Shown piece after piece: positions 10,029 to 18,802 of a stretch of DNA of 64,000 bases. The stretch is from Streptomyces scabiei 87.22 (lineage in GTDB: Bacteria; Actinomycetota; Actinomycetes; Streptomycetales; Streptomycetaceae). The position numbers and the translations under genes were made by a program. The first letter of the stretch is position 1, and every line of letters starts with the position of its first letter. The notes under the pieces are model-generated. The model was not told the DNA's origin, searched no databases, and saw nothing but the letters and a program-made list of their open reading frames with translations. The stretch is from positions 1,488,001-1,552,000 of the forward strand of contig NC_013929.1 of NCBI RefSeq assembly GCF_000091305.1, given 5' to 3'.

Positions 10029-11240
10029 TCAGGCGGTGTCCTTGACGGAAGCGTCCGACGCGGCGGCGTCGGCGGCGGTGACGCCCGGCGACGCGCCCGC
10101 CTCGGCGCGGGCGTCGCGCGTCAGTCCCGGTATGCCCCAGTCGTGGGCCACGTCCGCCGTGTCGGCGCCCGGCTGGGCGGGTCCGCTGCGCACCGAGGTG
10201 GGGGTGGCGGAGAAGCGGGGCGCGGGGGCGGGCTGGGTGATGCCGCCGAAGTCGGTGAAGGTGCCCCGGGCCGCGAGGTGCGTGTGGTGCGGGGCCTCGC
10301 CCAGGGAGAGGACGGGGGCCACACAGGCGTCGGAGCCCTCGAAGACGGCCGTCCACTCGTCCCTCGTACGGGTGGCGAAGCGGGCGGCGACCGTCGCGCG
10401 CAGCTCGTCCCAGGCGGCCACGTCCTTGCGGGCCGGGGCCCGGTCGGCGATGCCGAGGAGCTCCACGAACTCGTCGTAGAACTGCTGCTCCAGGGCGCCG
10501 ACCGCCATGTACCGGCCGTCGGCGGTCTCGTAGGTGCCGTAGAAGGGGCAGCCACCGTCGAGGAGGTTGGCGGCGCGGCGGTCCTGCCAGCGTCCGGCCG
10601 CCAGCATGCCGTGGAGCATCGCGGAGAGGTGTGCGGTGCCGTCGACGATGGCGGCGTCCACGACCTGGCCGGTGCCGGTCGCGCGGGCGTGGTGGAGGGC
10701 GGCGAGGACGCCGACGACGAGGTACAGGGAGCCGCCCGCGTAGTCGCCGAGGAGGTTGGCGGGGGCGGGCGGCGGGGTGTCCGGGGCACCGATCATGCCG
10801 AGGGCGCCGGTCGGGGCGATGTAGGCGATGTCGTGGCCGGCGCGCTGTGCGAGCGGGCCCTGCTGGCCCCAGCCGGTCATCCGGCCGTAGACGAGCGCCG
10901 GGTTGCGGGCGTGGCAGGTCGCGGGGCCGACGCCGAGGCGCTCGGCGACGCCCGGGCGGTAGCCCTCGATCAGGATGTCGGCACGCTCGGCCAGATCGAG
11001 GACGAGGTCCGGGCCCGCCGGGGACTTCAGGTCGACGAGCACCGACCGTTTGTTGCGGTTGGTCACGTCGTAGAGGGGGTTCACGGCGAGGCCCGTGCCG
11101 CCCGGCCGGTCGACGCGGACGACGTCGGCGCCGAGGTCGGCGAGGAGCATGGCGGCGAACGGTCCCGGTCCGATGCCCGCGAGTTCCACCACGCGCACAC
11201 CGGCGAGCGGGCCGTGCCCGGGCGTCTTCGCCTCTGTCAT
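10029..11240 (-). CDS. CaiB/BaiF-family CoA-transferase (alpha-methylacyl-CoA racemase-like)
   Basis: 403 residues from the ATG at 11240, chosen for the GGGGGCTCG just before it. The class III CoA-transferase start reads [20 protein letters not shown] and then [14 protein letters not shown]; the conserved Asp is in [15 protein letters not shown] near residue 160, followed by [16 protein letters not shown]. In S/R configuration changes of 2-methyl-branched acyl-CoA, such a racemase lets branched fatty acids enter beta-oxidation, which fits its place as first gene of the fadA-fadB operon. A true CoA transferase role is the alternative. It diverges from the gene at 11611. Confidence 0.88.
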   Translation of the reverse strand: MTEAKTPGHGPLAGVRVVELAGIGPGPFAAMLLADLGADVVRVDRPGGTGLAVNPLYDVTNRNKRSVLVDLKSPAGPDLVLDLAERADILIEGYRPGVAERLGVGPATCHARNPALVYGRMTGWGQQGPLAQRAGHDIAYIAPTGALGMIGAPDTPPPAPANLLGDYAGGSLYLVVGVLAALHHARATGTGQVVDAAIVDGTAHLSAMLHGMLAAGRWQDRRAANLLDGGCPFYGTYETADGRYMAVGALEQQFYDEFVELLGIADRAPARKDVAAWDELRATVAARFATRTRDEWTAVFEGSDACVAPVLSLGEAPHHTHLAARGTFTDFGGITQPAPAPRFSATPTSVRSGPAQPGADTADVAHDWGIPGLTRDARAEAGASPGVTAADAAASDASVKDTA

Positions 11241-11610
11241 CGAGCCCCCATGCTCTGTGACACACATGATGTAACACCAGTGATGTTAGGAACGGGGTCC
11301 GCTCGGCACAAGCCCCGAGTGAGCAAACGCTTAGTCATTGTGGGCATTGTGCCCGGAGTCCCGGCGGGGTGTCAGCCCGCGCGCTCACGCCCCCGGTACT
11401 GGGGGGCGGCACGGGCCTCCCGTCATGCCCCAGGGGAACTCCGCGACCGCACCGAGCATGCCGAGGGCGAACTCGCGTACCTTCTGCCACTTTTCAGGGC
11501 GTTCCTGGGTACGGTCACGGCCACCTCCGGGTCCCGCGCGCTCGGCTGCTCGTCACTCACGCTAGCCTCAGCGACCGACAACGGCGCGTGGGCGAGTGCT
11601 GAGGGGTGCG
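11241..11610. promoter_or_regulatory. Divergent control region of the beta-oxidation operon with two operator-like repeats
   Basis: No gene. Two repeats lie on the operon side: TAACACCAGTGATGTTA (11272-11288; arms TAACA/TGTTA), 31 bp before the CoA-transferase start, and GAGCAAACGCTTAGTC (11321-11336), which looks like the AGCAnnCGCT-type sites bound by TetR regulators of actinobacterial acyl-CoA operons. Both would suit a TetR repressor released by acyl-CoA. No TetR gene is adjacent. Confidence 0.4.
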
Positions 11611-12789
11611 ATGAGCGGGCAGAACAGGGCGGATCGGGCGTACGACGTCGTGCTCTACGGGGCGACGGGGTTCGTCGGGGAACTCACCGCGGAGTATCTC
11701 GCCGCGCACGCGCCCGAAGGGCTGCGCTGGGCGATCGCCGGGCGCAACGCGGACAAGCTCGCGGCGCTGCGCGAGCGGCTGCCCGGTGGCGCGGGGATCG
11801 GCGTGCTCCGGGCCGACGGCTCGGACCCGGGTGCCGTGCGCGAACTCGCACGGCAGGCCCGTGTGGTGGCCACGACCGTCGGCCCGTACATCACGCACGG
11901 CGAGGAGCTGGTGGCCGCCTGCGCCGACGAGGGCACCGACTATCTGGACCTCACCGGTGAGCCCGAGTTCGTCGACCTGACCTTCGTCCGGCACGACGCA
12001 CGCGCGCGGGAGACCGGCGCCCGGATCGTGCACGCGGCCGGTTTCGACTCGATACCGCACGACCTGGGCGCGTACTTCACCGTGCGGCAGCTCCCCGAGG
12101 ACGTACCGATCACCGTGGACGGCTTCGTGCGCGCCGAGGGGATGTTCTCGGGCGGCACGTTCCACTCGGCCCTCACCGGGTTCTCGCGCGCCCGGCAGAC
12201 GATGGCGGCCGCGCAGGACCGCAAGCGGCACGAGCCGCGCACGGTGGGCCGCCGGGCGTACGCGCCGGTGAGCGGGCCCCGGTTCGCCAGGGAGGTCGGG
12301 GCGTGGGCGCTGCCGTTGCCGACCATCGACGCGCAGGTGGTGCAGCGTTCGGCGCGCGCCCTGCGGTGCTACGGGCCGGACTTCCGCTACCGCCACTACG
12401 CGGCCGTGAAGACGCTGCCCTTCGCGGTGGGCGGGGTCGCCCTCGTCGGTGCCGTCGTCGCCGCGGCCCAGGTGCCGCCGGTGCGGCGCTGGCTGGGCGA
12501 CCGGCTCAAGCCGGGCGAGGGGCCGAGCGCGGAGAAGCGGGCGAAGAGCTGGTTCTCGGTGCGGTTCGTGGGCGAGGGCGGCGGGCGCCGGGTCTTCACG
12601 GAGGTCGCGGGCGGCGACCCCGGGTACGGCGAGACGGCGAAGATGTTCGCCGAGTCGGCGCTGTGCCTGGCCCTCGACGACCTGCCGGCCACGGCGGGGC
12701 AGGTCACCACGGCCGTCGCGATGGGTGACACGCTGATCGAGCGGCTGCGCGCGGCGGGCATCACGTTCCGGGTGGTGGCGTCCCGGTAG
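11611..12789 (+). CDS. Saccharopine-dehydrogenase-like / trans-acting enoyl-reductase family protein
   Basis: 392 residues. An N-terminal Rossmann fold (YDVVLYGATGFVGELTAEYL; GLRWAIAGRNADKL) and the family blocks YLDLTGEPEFVDLTFVRHD and RIVHAAGFDSIPHDLG match the mycobacterial trans-acting enoyl reductase group. In mycobacteria that group reduces polyketide-derived lipids; in Streptomyces the substrate is unknown. A hydrophobic stretch near residues 270-290 (FAVGGVALVGAVVAAAQV) may bind the membrane. The ATG at 11611 follows GAGGGG at a normal distance. It is divergent from the beta-oxidation operon and may share its regulator. Confidence 0.85.
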   Translation: MSGQNRADRAYDVVLYGATGFVGELTAEYLAAHAPEGLRWAIAGRNADKLAALRERLPGGAGIGVLRADGSDPGAVRELARQARVVATTVGPYITHGEELVAACADEGTDYLDLTGEPEFVDLTFVRHDARARETGARIVHAAGFDSIPHDLGAYFTVRQLPEDVPITVDGFVRAEGMFSGGTFHSALTGFSRARQTMAAAQDRKRHEPRTVGRRAYAPVSGPRFAREVGAWALPLPTIDAQVVQRSARALRCYGPDFRYRHYAAVKTLPFAVGGVALVGAVVAAAQVPPVRRWLGDRLKPGEGPSAEKRAKSWFSVRFVGEGGGRRVFTEVAGGDPGYGETAKMFAESALCLALDDLPATAGQVTTAVAMGDTLIERLRAAGITFRVVASR

Positions 12790-12796
12790 CGGCACC

Positions 12797-12825
12797 GGTC
12801 CCTCCCGGCGGGTCCGGGAGGGGCC
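12797..12825. terminator. Bidirectional hairpin terminator
   Basis: Stem CCCTCCCGG / CCGGGAGGG (12800-12808 and 12814-12822) with a 5-nt loop, extended by outer G-C pairs. It sits between the convergent genes ending at 12789 and 12825, with no U-tract, as is common in Streptomyces. Confidence 0.6.
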
Positions 12826-12971
12826 TACTGGGCCCATCCGGTCAGGGTGTAGACCATCCCGGCGATCCAGGCCAGCCCCGCGATCAGGGCGAGCAGCAGC
12901 CCGGCCGTCACGACCCGCTCGACGGACTGGGTGGGGGCGGGGGCGGGCTTCGGGGCTCGGTGCGTCGTCAT
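12825..12971 (-). CDS. Small single-pass membrane protein
   Basis: 48 residues: a Pro/Ala-rich cytoplasmic start (MTTHRAPKPAPAPTQSVERV) followed by one membrane helix (VTAGLLLALIAGLAWIAGMV) and the short tail YTLTGWAQ. The codon pattern is normal for the genome. ATG 12971 is preferred over an upstream ATG at 13016 because the upstream residues are Cys/Arg-rich and shadow-like. The function is unknown; nothing in it identifies a family. Confidence 0.6.
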   Translation of the reverse strand: MTTHRAPKPAPAPTQSVERVVTAGLLLALIAGLAWIAGMVYTLTGWAQ

Positions 12972-13099
12972 GGGGCACAGCCTGCCGATCATGACGGTGC
13001 GCCGGCATCCGTACACGTACTCAGTTCGTACTCAGGTATCAGCTCCGTACGGACGCACGAGAGGTGCTCCGGCGCCCGCTCGCACCCCGGTGCCGGGGT

Positions 13100-13789
13100 T
13101 CAGCCGGCCGTCTCCCGCAGGGCCCGGCGGCAGAGGGAGTCGGCGCGGCGGGTGGTCTCCGGGAGGCGGTAGGCCGGGGTGAGGGCGAGCGTGTGGGCGC
13201 AGGCGTTGTCGAGGCCCACCCGGTGGCCGACGGAGACGAAGACCGGCTTGACGCCGTCGCGGGTGCGCAGGGCGCGGCCCACCTCCTCGGTGCCCGCGAG
13301 GAGCGGGGCGGCGCTGCCGCGCGGGGTGCCCGGCTCCTCGTGGGTGAAGGTGAAGGGGTTCTTCGCGACGCCGATCGTGGGCAGGCCGGTCAGCACGCCC
13401 AGGTGGGCGGCGAGGCCGAAGCGGCGCGGATGGGCGCGGCCGTAGCCGTCGCAGACGACCAGACCGGGATCGCACGGCAGTGCGTCGAGGGCGGCCAGCA
13501 CGGTCGGGATCTCACGGAAGGCGAGCAGTCCGGGGACGTAGGGGAAGGACACCCGCCCGGTCGCCGTGGCCTCGGCGACCACGGCCAGCGTCGCCGCGTC
13601 GAGCACCACGGCCGCCGCCGCGACCACGTCCCGCTCGTCGTCGTAGGCCACGTCGACGCCCGTGACGTACCCGGTGCCGGGCGGCGGCCCGGTCTCGTCG
13701 AGGACCACCCGGCCCCGCAACTCGTCCTGCACGGCCAGGGCCTGCTCTGCGGTGGCGGGCCAGCCCGCCGGGGTGCGTACGGTCGTCAT
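13100..13789 (-). CDS. nfi: Endonuclease V (deoxyinosine 3' endonuclease)
   Basis: 229 residues, normal for the family. The metal-binding and catalytic blocks are visible: Asp in TGVDVAYDDE, the PYVPGLLAFREIP segment with the conserved Glu, VVCDGYGRAHPRRFGLAAHL with the conserved Asp and His, and IGVAKNPF. It nicks DNA one base 3' of deoxyinosine and starts repair of deaminated adenine. ATG 13789 begins MTTVRTPAGWP; an upstream ATG at 13810 adds seven residues and cannot be excluded. It lies convergent to no partner and appears monocistronic. Confidence 0.92.
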   Translation of the reverse strand: MTTVRTPAGWPATAEQALAVQDELRGRVVLDETGPPPGTGYVTGVDVAYDDERDVVAAAAVVLDAATLAVVAEATATGRVSFPYVPGLLAFREIPTVLAALDALPCDPGLVVCDGYGRAHPRRFGLAAHLGVLTGLPTIGVAKNPFTFTHEEPGTPRGSAAPLLAGTEEVGRALRTRDGVKPVFVSVGHRVGLDNACAHTLALTPAYRLPETTRRADSLCRRALRETAG

Positions 13790-13909
13790 GGTGCCGACGA
13801 GCGTACGCACCCCGGGCGCGGCGGGGCGGTTCGGGGCCCGCTGTCGCCGTGGGCGCGCGGGGGCAGGCGGCCGCGGGCGTCCCGCGGCGCCGGACCGGCC
13901 CCGGGGCGA

Positions 13910-14977
13910 TCAGTTCTCCAGCCGGGCCACGCGCCCCTTCTCCCCCGCCGCCCAGCAGCCCCGGTCCGGCGCGCAGTCGACGGTGTCGTACGAGCCGGTG
14001 TCGACCGTGCGCCAGGTGCGCCCGCCGTCGGTGGTGACGTCGGTGCCGGTGGGGCCGACGGCGAGGGCGGTCGTACGGCTGTGCGGGAGCCAGGCGACCC
14101 CCGAGCGGTAGGCGGGCGGCGGCTGTGCGGCGGGCCTCCAGGTGCGGCCGGCGTCCCCGGTGGTGGCGGCGGCCCGCGGGGACGGCTGGTCGGCGCGGTA
14201 GTCGCCTCCCACGGCGATGCCGTGCGCCCGGTCGCGGAAGGCGAGGGCGAAGACGCCCCGGGCCGGGTCGCCGGCCGGGACGCCTGTGTCGGCCGCCGTC
14301 CAGGTCAGTCCGCGGTCCGCGGAGTGCAGCACCCGCGCGCGTGCGGCCCCGCCGGTCGCCATCCAGACGTCACGCGGGCCGGAGGAGACCAGGCACTGAC
14401 CGCTCGCGGCGAAGCCCGCCTCGCCCTCCAGCGCCGGGGGCATGCCCTCGTTCGGCAGGACCGCCCAGGAGCGGCCCCCGTCCTTCGTGGACAGGATGCG
14501 GAACCTGCCGTCGACCGGGTCGCTCATGGCGAGTCCGTGACGGGGGTCGAAGAAGGTGAGGCAGTCGTAGAAGGCGCGCGGATCGGTGTTCCGGAACGAC
14601 TCGGTCCAGGTCGCGCCGCCGTCGTCCGTGCGGTACACCCGGGAGGCCTCGCCCTCCCCGATGGCCAGCACGACCGCCCTGCGCGCGTCGAACGCCTCGA
14701 TGTCCCGGAACTGCAGCTCCCCCGCACCGGGCGGTGAGACGTCGCGCCAGGTCCTGCCCCCGTCGCCGGTCCGCAGCACCGTCCCCGCGGAACCCGCCAG
14801 CCACGCCGTGTTCCGGCTGACGGCGGCCAGACCGCGAAAGCGCGCTTCGGTGCCGGTCCGCTTCTCCTCCCAATGCGGTGGCCGGCCCTCACCGTGCGCC
14901 TGCGCGGGCACCGCCAGGGCGGCGGCGAGTGCCGCCGCGGCCAGGCCCGTCGCCATCGTCCGACTCGTCCGACTCAT
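13910..14977 (-). CDS. Secreted BNR/Ycf48-like beta-propeller protein
   Basis: 355 residues from ATG 14977. A signal peptide (SRTSRTMATGLAAAALAAAL, cleavage after VPAQA) is followed by at least six Asp-box/BNR repeats: TGDGGRTWRDV, TDDGGATWTES, TKDGGRSWAV, SADRGLTWTAA, TGDAGRTWRPA, TTDGGRTWRTV, spaced by about 45-60 residues. This predicts an extracellular six- or seven-bladed propeller like plant and cyanobacterial PSII-assembly factor Ycf48 homologues. No sialidase catalytic residues are obvious, so a binding role is more likely. A further upstream ATG (15004) would add a less typical signal start. Confidence 0.82.
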   Translation of the reverse strand: MSRTSRTMATGLAAAALAAALAVPAQAHGEGRPPHWEEKRTGTEARFRGLAAVSRNTAWLAGSAGTVLRTGDGGRTWRDVSPPGAGELQFRDIEAFDARRAVVLAIGEGEASRVYRTDDGGATWTESFRNTDPRAFYDCLTFFDPRHGLAMSDPVDGRFRILSTKDGGRSWAVLPNEGMPPALEGEAGFAASGQCLVSSGPRDVWMATGGAARARVLHSADRGLTWTAADTGVPAGDPARGVFALAFRDRAHGIAVGGDYRADQPSPRAAATTGDAGRTWRPAAQPPPAYRSGVAWLPHSRTTALAVGPTGTDVTTDGGRTWRTVDTGSYDTVDCAPDRGCWAAGEKGRVARLEN

Positions 14978-15274
14978 CCGTCTCGACTGCCCCAAGCCCC
15001 TCATGGCGGGCGAAGCTAGTGCACCGCCCGGGTGCCGTCCAGATGGCCTCGGCCGGGAACCGGCGGGCGGCGTCCGGTGTCCTCTCCCATACGCCGGGAA
15101 CACGGGACGAGAAATCGATCACGTCGGTGATTGGGCTCGGTGACAGAGGTCACTCGGCCCTCCTGTGCACGGATCGGCCCGATCCGGCGTCTTCTGCAGT
15201 GCCCGGCCCCAGTCGTCCGAGCCCGTCCACCCGTCACTCCGGAGCCTGTCCACACGTCACGAGGGAGCAAGGCG

Positions 15275-15691
15275 TTGTCCACCGTCATCGAGCAGCCCGT
15301 AGAGGCCCGTCTCGTCGCCGCCGCGCCGCGGATGCCGAGCATTCCCGCCACGCTCCACTACGACCGCAGCGACCCCTTCGCCGTCCGTATGACCTTCCCC
15401 GCCCCGGCCACCCTGGAGGGCGTCGAGGTCTGCTGGACCTTCGCCCGGGAACTGCTGGTGACCGGCATGGAGGAGTCCGTCGGCCACGGGGACGTACGCG
15501 TGCGCCCGTACGGCTACGAGCGGCTGGTCCTGGAGTTCCACGCCCCCGAGGGGACCGCCGTGGTGCACGTCCACGCCGGGGAGGTACGGCGTTTCCTGGA
15601 GGGCACGATCGACCTGGTACCGCTGGGTCTGGAGCACCACCACGTCGACCTCGACCACGACCTGGCCCAGCTGATGCGCGACGCCTGCTGA
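15275..15691 (+). CDS. SsgA-like sporulation/cell-division protein (SALP)
   Basis: 138 residues, the usual SALP length. No ATG fits; the TTG at 15275 follows GAGGGAG at 8 nt and gives (M)STVIEQPVEARLVAAAP. Conserved SALP features are the HYDRSDPFAVRMTF block, the WTFARELL block and VRPYGYERLVLEFHAPEGTA. SALPs are confined to morphologically complex actinomycetes and help place septa or remodel peptidoglycan during sporulation. Which paralogue (SsgB to SsgG) cannot be told here. It is divergent from the propeller protein. Confidence 0.88.
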   Translation: MSTVIEQPVEARLVAAAPRMPSIPATLHYDRSDPFAVRMTFPAPATLEGVEVCWTFARELLVTGMEESVGHGDVRVRPYGYERLVLEFHAPEGTAVVHVHAGEVRRFLEGTIDLVPLGLEHHHVDLDHDLAQLMRDAC

Positions 15692-15740
15692 GGCTCCGCC
15701 CCGGCACGCGCCGCCCCGGACGGGGCAGCGCGTTAATGCG

Positions 15741-15770
15741 TTGACAGCCTTCCGGCCCGCTCCGTACGTT
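15741..15770 (+). promoter_or_regulatory. Vegetative-type promoter of the ABC-F gene
   Basis: TTGACA (15741-15746), 18-bp spacer, TACGTT (15765-15770): a close match to the HrdB-type -35/-10 pair. It predicts a start near 15777 and a leader of about 220 nt before the ABC-F gene. Confidence 0.6.
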
Positions 15771-15807
15771 GGTTCACGGTCCTGTTGCCGCCGATTGGAG
15801 AAGGACG

Positions 15808-15819
15808 TTGCTCGTCTGA
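15808..15819 (+). CDS. Putative three-codon leader ORF (Met-Leu-Val-stop)
   Basis: TTG CTC GTC TGA follows GGAGAAGGA (15797-15805) at a normal spacing, about 30 nt after the predicted transcription start. The Shine-Dalgarno run has no other nearby start to serve. Very short leader ORFs are common ahead of drug-inducible ABC-F genes, where a stalled ribosome changes leader folding. Downstream, CACACA/TGTGTG (15838-15843, 15865-15870) can pair around a GC-rich loop. Function is inferred from arrangement alone. Confidence 0.45.
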   Translation: MLV

Positions 15820-15999
15820 GGTCCTGAGACACCGCGTCACACACCCTGCCGTATCCCGGCCTCCTGTGTGCGTTGCGTGCGACCTCGGCGTACGAGCCGT
15901 CCTTTCGACAGCGGGCTTTCCTCCCGCCTCTCGTCGTGTCGCCCCGCGGTGTTTCGAACGCGTCGCCCCTGGCCGCTTCCCTCACCCGCGAGGTCGCTC

Positions 16000-17631
16000 A
16001 TGTCTACTCCCCTCTCTCTCACCTGTACGTCCCTGTCGTTCGCCTGGCCCGACGGCACCCCCATCCTGGACGATCTGCAGATCGCGTTCGGACCCGGCAG
16101 GACCGGGCTCGTCGGCGTCAACGGATCAGGGAAATCAACCCTGTTGAAGCTGATCGCCGGGGAACTCGTGCCGACCGACGGCACCGTCCGCGTGGCCGGC
16201 GAGATCGGCTACCTCCCGCAGAACGTCACGCTCGACACCGGCCTGAGGGTCGACGAGGCGCTCGGTATCGCCGCCGCCCGTGCCGCGCTGCACGCCATCG
16301 AGTCGGGCGACGTGGCCGAGGAGCACTTCGCGGCGGTCGGCGACGACTGGGACGTGGAGGAACGCGCCCTGGCGACACTCGGCCAACTCGGCCTGGGCCA
16401 CGTCGACCTGGACCGCACGATCGGCGAGGTCTCGGGCGGCGAGTCGGTGCTGCTGCGCCTGGCCGCGCTGCTGCTGCGCCGGCCGGACGTCCTCCTCCTG
16501 GACGAGCCGACCAACAACCTCGACCTGTACGCGCGACGCCGGCTGTACGAGGCCGTCGCGTCCTGGTCCGGGATGATGGTCGTGGTCAGCCACGACCGTG
16601 AACTCCTGGACCTGGTCGACCAGATCGCCGATCTGCACGACGGCGAGGTGACCTGGTACGGCGGCAACTTCTCCGCGTACGAGGAGGCGCTCGCCGGCGA
16701 ACAGGAGGCGGCCGAGCGGATGGTGCGGGTCGCCGAGTCCGACCTGAAGAAGCAGAAGCGCGAACTCGTCGACGCACAGGTCAAGTTGGCCCGGCGCAAG
16801 CGGTTCGGGCAGAAGATGCAGGACCAGAAGCGGGTACCGAAGATCGTGGCGGGGGCACGCAAGCGGGCGGCCCAGGAGTCCGCGGGCAAGCACCGCATCC
16901 TGCACGAGGAGCGGCTCGCCGGGGCGAAGGAACGCCTGGACGAGGCGGTGGAGGCCGTTCGGGACGAGGACGAGATCCGCGTCGAACTGCCGTACACGGC
17001 CGTCCCTCCGGGCCGTACCGTCCTCACCCTGCTGGACCTGGAGCTGCGGTACGGCGCCCGGATCGAGGGCGGGCTCGATCTGCGCGGGCCGGAGCGGGTC
17101 GCGCTGATCGGCCGCAACGGGTCGGGCAAGACCACGCTGCTGCGGACGATCGCGGGCGAGCTGGAGCCCGTGGCCGGCGAGACGAGGACGCACGTCCCGC
17201 TGCGGTTCCTGCCGCAGCGGCTCGACGTCCTCGACGACGGGCTGACCGTCGCGGAGAACGTGGCCCGGTTCGCGCCGGACGCCACCAACAACCGGATCCG
17301 GGCCCGTCTCGCCCGCTTCCTGTTCCGGGGCGCCCGCGCCGACCAGCCGGCGGCGACCCTGTCCGGCGGGGAACGGTTCCGGGCCGCCCTCGCCGCCCTG
17401 ATGCTCGCCGAGCCCGCCCCGCAGCTGCTGATGCTGGACGAGCCGACGAACAACCTCGACATGGCGAGCGTGCGGCAGCTGACGACCGCGCTGGAGTCGT
17501 ACGAGGGGGCGCTGATCGTGGCCAGCCACGACCTGCCGTTCCTGGAGTCCATCGGGATCACCCGGTGGCTGCTGATGGAGGAGGGAGAGCTGCGGATGAC
17601 GACGCCCGAGGAGATCGAGGCGGCCGGCTGA
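16000..17631 (+). CDS. ABC-F subfamily ATPase (ribosomal protection type)
   Basis: 543 residues with two ABC domains and no membrane segments. The first has Walker A GVNGSGKSTLL, signature EVSGGESVLLRLA and LLLDEPTNNLDL; the second has GRNGSGKTTLL, LSGGERFRAALA and LMLDEPTNNLDM. Between them lies the Lys/Arg-rich linker (about residues 240-335, including LARRKRFGQKMQDQKRVPKI) that ABC-F proteins place in the ribosomal E site. It should act on translating ribosomes, either protecting them from peptidyl-transferase antibiotics or as a translation factor. Long leader and tiny uORF suggest induction by ribosome-targeting drugs. No biosynthetic genes lie near, so self-resistance is unlikely. Confidence 0.92.
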   Translation: MSTPLSLTCTSLSFAWPDGTPILDDLQIAFGPGRTGLVGVNGSGKSTLLKLIAGELVPTDGTVRVAGEIGYLPQNVTLDTGLRVDEALGIAAARAALHAIESGDVAEEHFAAVGDDWDVEERALATLGQLGLGHVDLDRTIGEVSGGESVLLRLAALLLRRPDVLLLDEPTNNLDLYARRRLYEAVASWSGMMVVVSHDRELLDLVDQIADLHDGEVTWYGGNFSAYEEALAGEQEAAERMVRVAESDLKKQKRELVDAQVKLARRKRFGQKMQDQKRVPKIVAGARKRAAQESAGKHRILHEERLAGAKERLDEAVEAVRDEDEIRVELPYTAVPPGRTVLTLLDLELRYGARIEGGLDLRGPERVALIGRNGSGKTTLLRTIAGELEPVAGETRTHVPLRFLPQRLDVLDDGLTVAENVARFAPDATNNRIRARLARFLFRGARADQPAATLSGGERFRAALAALMLAEPAPQLLMLDEPTNNLDMASVRQLTTALESYEGALIVASHDLPFLESIGITRWLLMEEGELRMTTPEEIEAAG

Positions 17632-17802
17632 CCGGGCCGGCCGGCGGGGGCGCCGGGGCCGGGGCCGGCTACCGCCGAGTATCTCAGGAGGGCCACAGCC
17701 TGGCTCCGGGGGTTTTGTCCGCCTGGGCCGGGGCTGCATGATGGCGGACCGGCGTCGCTCCACGGGCGCCGGAAAACCGTCGTTCGATTCGGAGTCATCC
17801 AC

Positions 17803-18579
17803 GTGCCCAGCAGGAAAGCCCTTGTCCGCCGTCCGAGCCCCCGCCTGGCCGAGGGCCTCGTCACGCACGTCGAACGCACGGAGGTGGACGTCGACCTCGC
17901 GGTCGAGCAGTGGGAGGCGTACGGAAAGGCCCTGCGCGAGCACGGCTGGGAGACGATCGAGGTGGAGCCGGCCGACGACTGCCCGGACTCGGTCTTCGTC
18001 GAGGACACCGTGGTGATGTACAAGAACGTGGCCCTGATCGCGCGCCCCGGCGCCGAGTCCCGGCGGGAGGAGACCGAGGGGATCGAGGAGGCCGTGGCCG
18101 CGCTCGGCTGCTCGGTGAACTGGGTCTGGGAACCCGGCACGCTGGAGGGCGGTGACGTCCTCAAGGTCGGCGACACCGTCTTCGTCGGGCGCGGCGGGCG
18201 CACCAACGCGGCCGGGGTGCAGCAGCTGCGGGCCGCGTTCGAGCCGCTGGGGGCGCGGGTCGTCTCGGTGCCGGTGAGCAAGGTGCTGCATCTGAAGTCG
18301 GCGGTCACCGCGCTGCCCGACGGCACGGTCGTCGGGCACATCCCGAAGATGGACACGCCCTCGCTGTTCGGGCGCTTCCTGCCGGTGCCCGAGGAGGCCG
18401 GCGCGCACGTGGTGCTCCTCGGCGGCGACAAGCTGCTGATAGCGGCCAGCGCGCCGAAGACGGCCGAGCTGTACTCCGATCTCGGGTACGAGCCGGTCGT
18501 GGTCGACATCGGCGAGTTCGAGAAGCTGGAGGGCTGTGTGACATGCCTCTCGGTGCGGCTGCGGGATCTGTACGCCTGA
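17803..18579 (+). CDS. Dimethylargininase (N(G),N(G)-dimethylarginine dimethylaminohydrolase)
   Basis: 258 residues from a GTG start. The amidinotransferase/pentein fold is marked by SVFVEDTVVMYKNVALI, TLEGGDVLKVGDTVFVGRGG, the catalytic His in VLHLKSAVT and the C-terminal nucleophile in LEGCVTCLSVRL (Cys248). It hydrolyses methylated arginines to citrulline and methylamines. S. coelicolor has a characterised homologue of this size. It follows the ABC-F gene by 171 bp of GC-rich spacer and is probably transcribed separately. Confidence 0.93.
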   Translation: MPSRKALVRRPSPRLAEGLVTHVERTEVDVDLAVEQWEAYGKALREHGWETIEVEPADDCPDSVFVEDTVVMYKNVALIARPGAESRREETEGIEEAVAALGCSVNWVWEPGTLEGGDVLKVGDTVFVGRGGRTNAAGVQQLRAAFEPLGARVVSVPVSKVLHLKSAVTALPDGTVVGHIPKMDTPSLFGRFLPVPEEAGAHVVLLGGDKLLIAASAPKTAELYSDLGYEPVVVDIGEFEKLEGCVTCLSVRLRDLYA

Positions 18580-18692
18580 GCGAGTGATCCCTGCCCGCTT
18601 CCGGCCCCGGGACCTGCGGCTCCACGGGGCCTTCGGCAGACCCGCCGAAGCCCTGCGGAACCCCGCTGATCAGCACTCTTTACAGCACCCTT

Positions 18693-18742
18693 AACCTACG
18701 GCATCGTAACCTACGGATTCGTAGCCTACGATGCCGTAGGTT
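18693..18742. promoter_or_regulatory. 50-bp nested palindrome before the acyl-ACP desaturase gene
   Basis: Arms AACCTACGGCATCGTA (18693-18708) and TACGATGCCGTAGGTT (18727-18742) are perfectly complementary; inside, CTACG/CGTAG pair around GATT. The motif CCTACG or its inverse occurs four times, so the site could hold two regulator dimers, or a hairpin. It lies 60 bp before the desaturase start, the position expected of a lipid-responsive repressor. Confidence 0.6.
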
Positions 18743-18802
18743 CAGGTCACCCGCCCGTGGCCGGCCGGAAGACAAACCCCAGTTCGTCCCCCTGGAGCAC
18801 CT

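Noticed and set aside
15868..15999. N-terminal extension of the ABC-F protein starting at GTG 15868
   Set aside because: The added 44 residues are Arg/Ser/Cys-rich and unlike the family start MSTPLSLTCTSLSFAW; the stretch is better read as leader.
16135..18509. Two long minus-strand open frames
   Set aside because: Both are antisense to the ABC-F and dimethylargininase genes, are Ser/Arg-rich, and lack ribosome sites.
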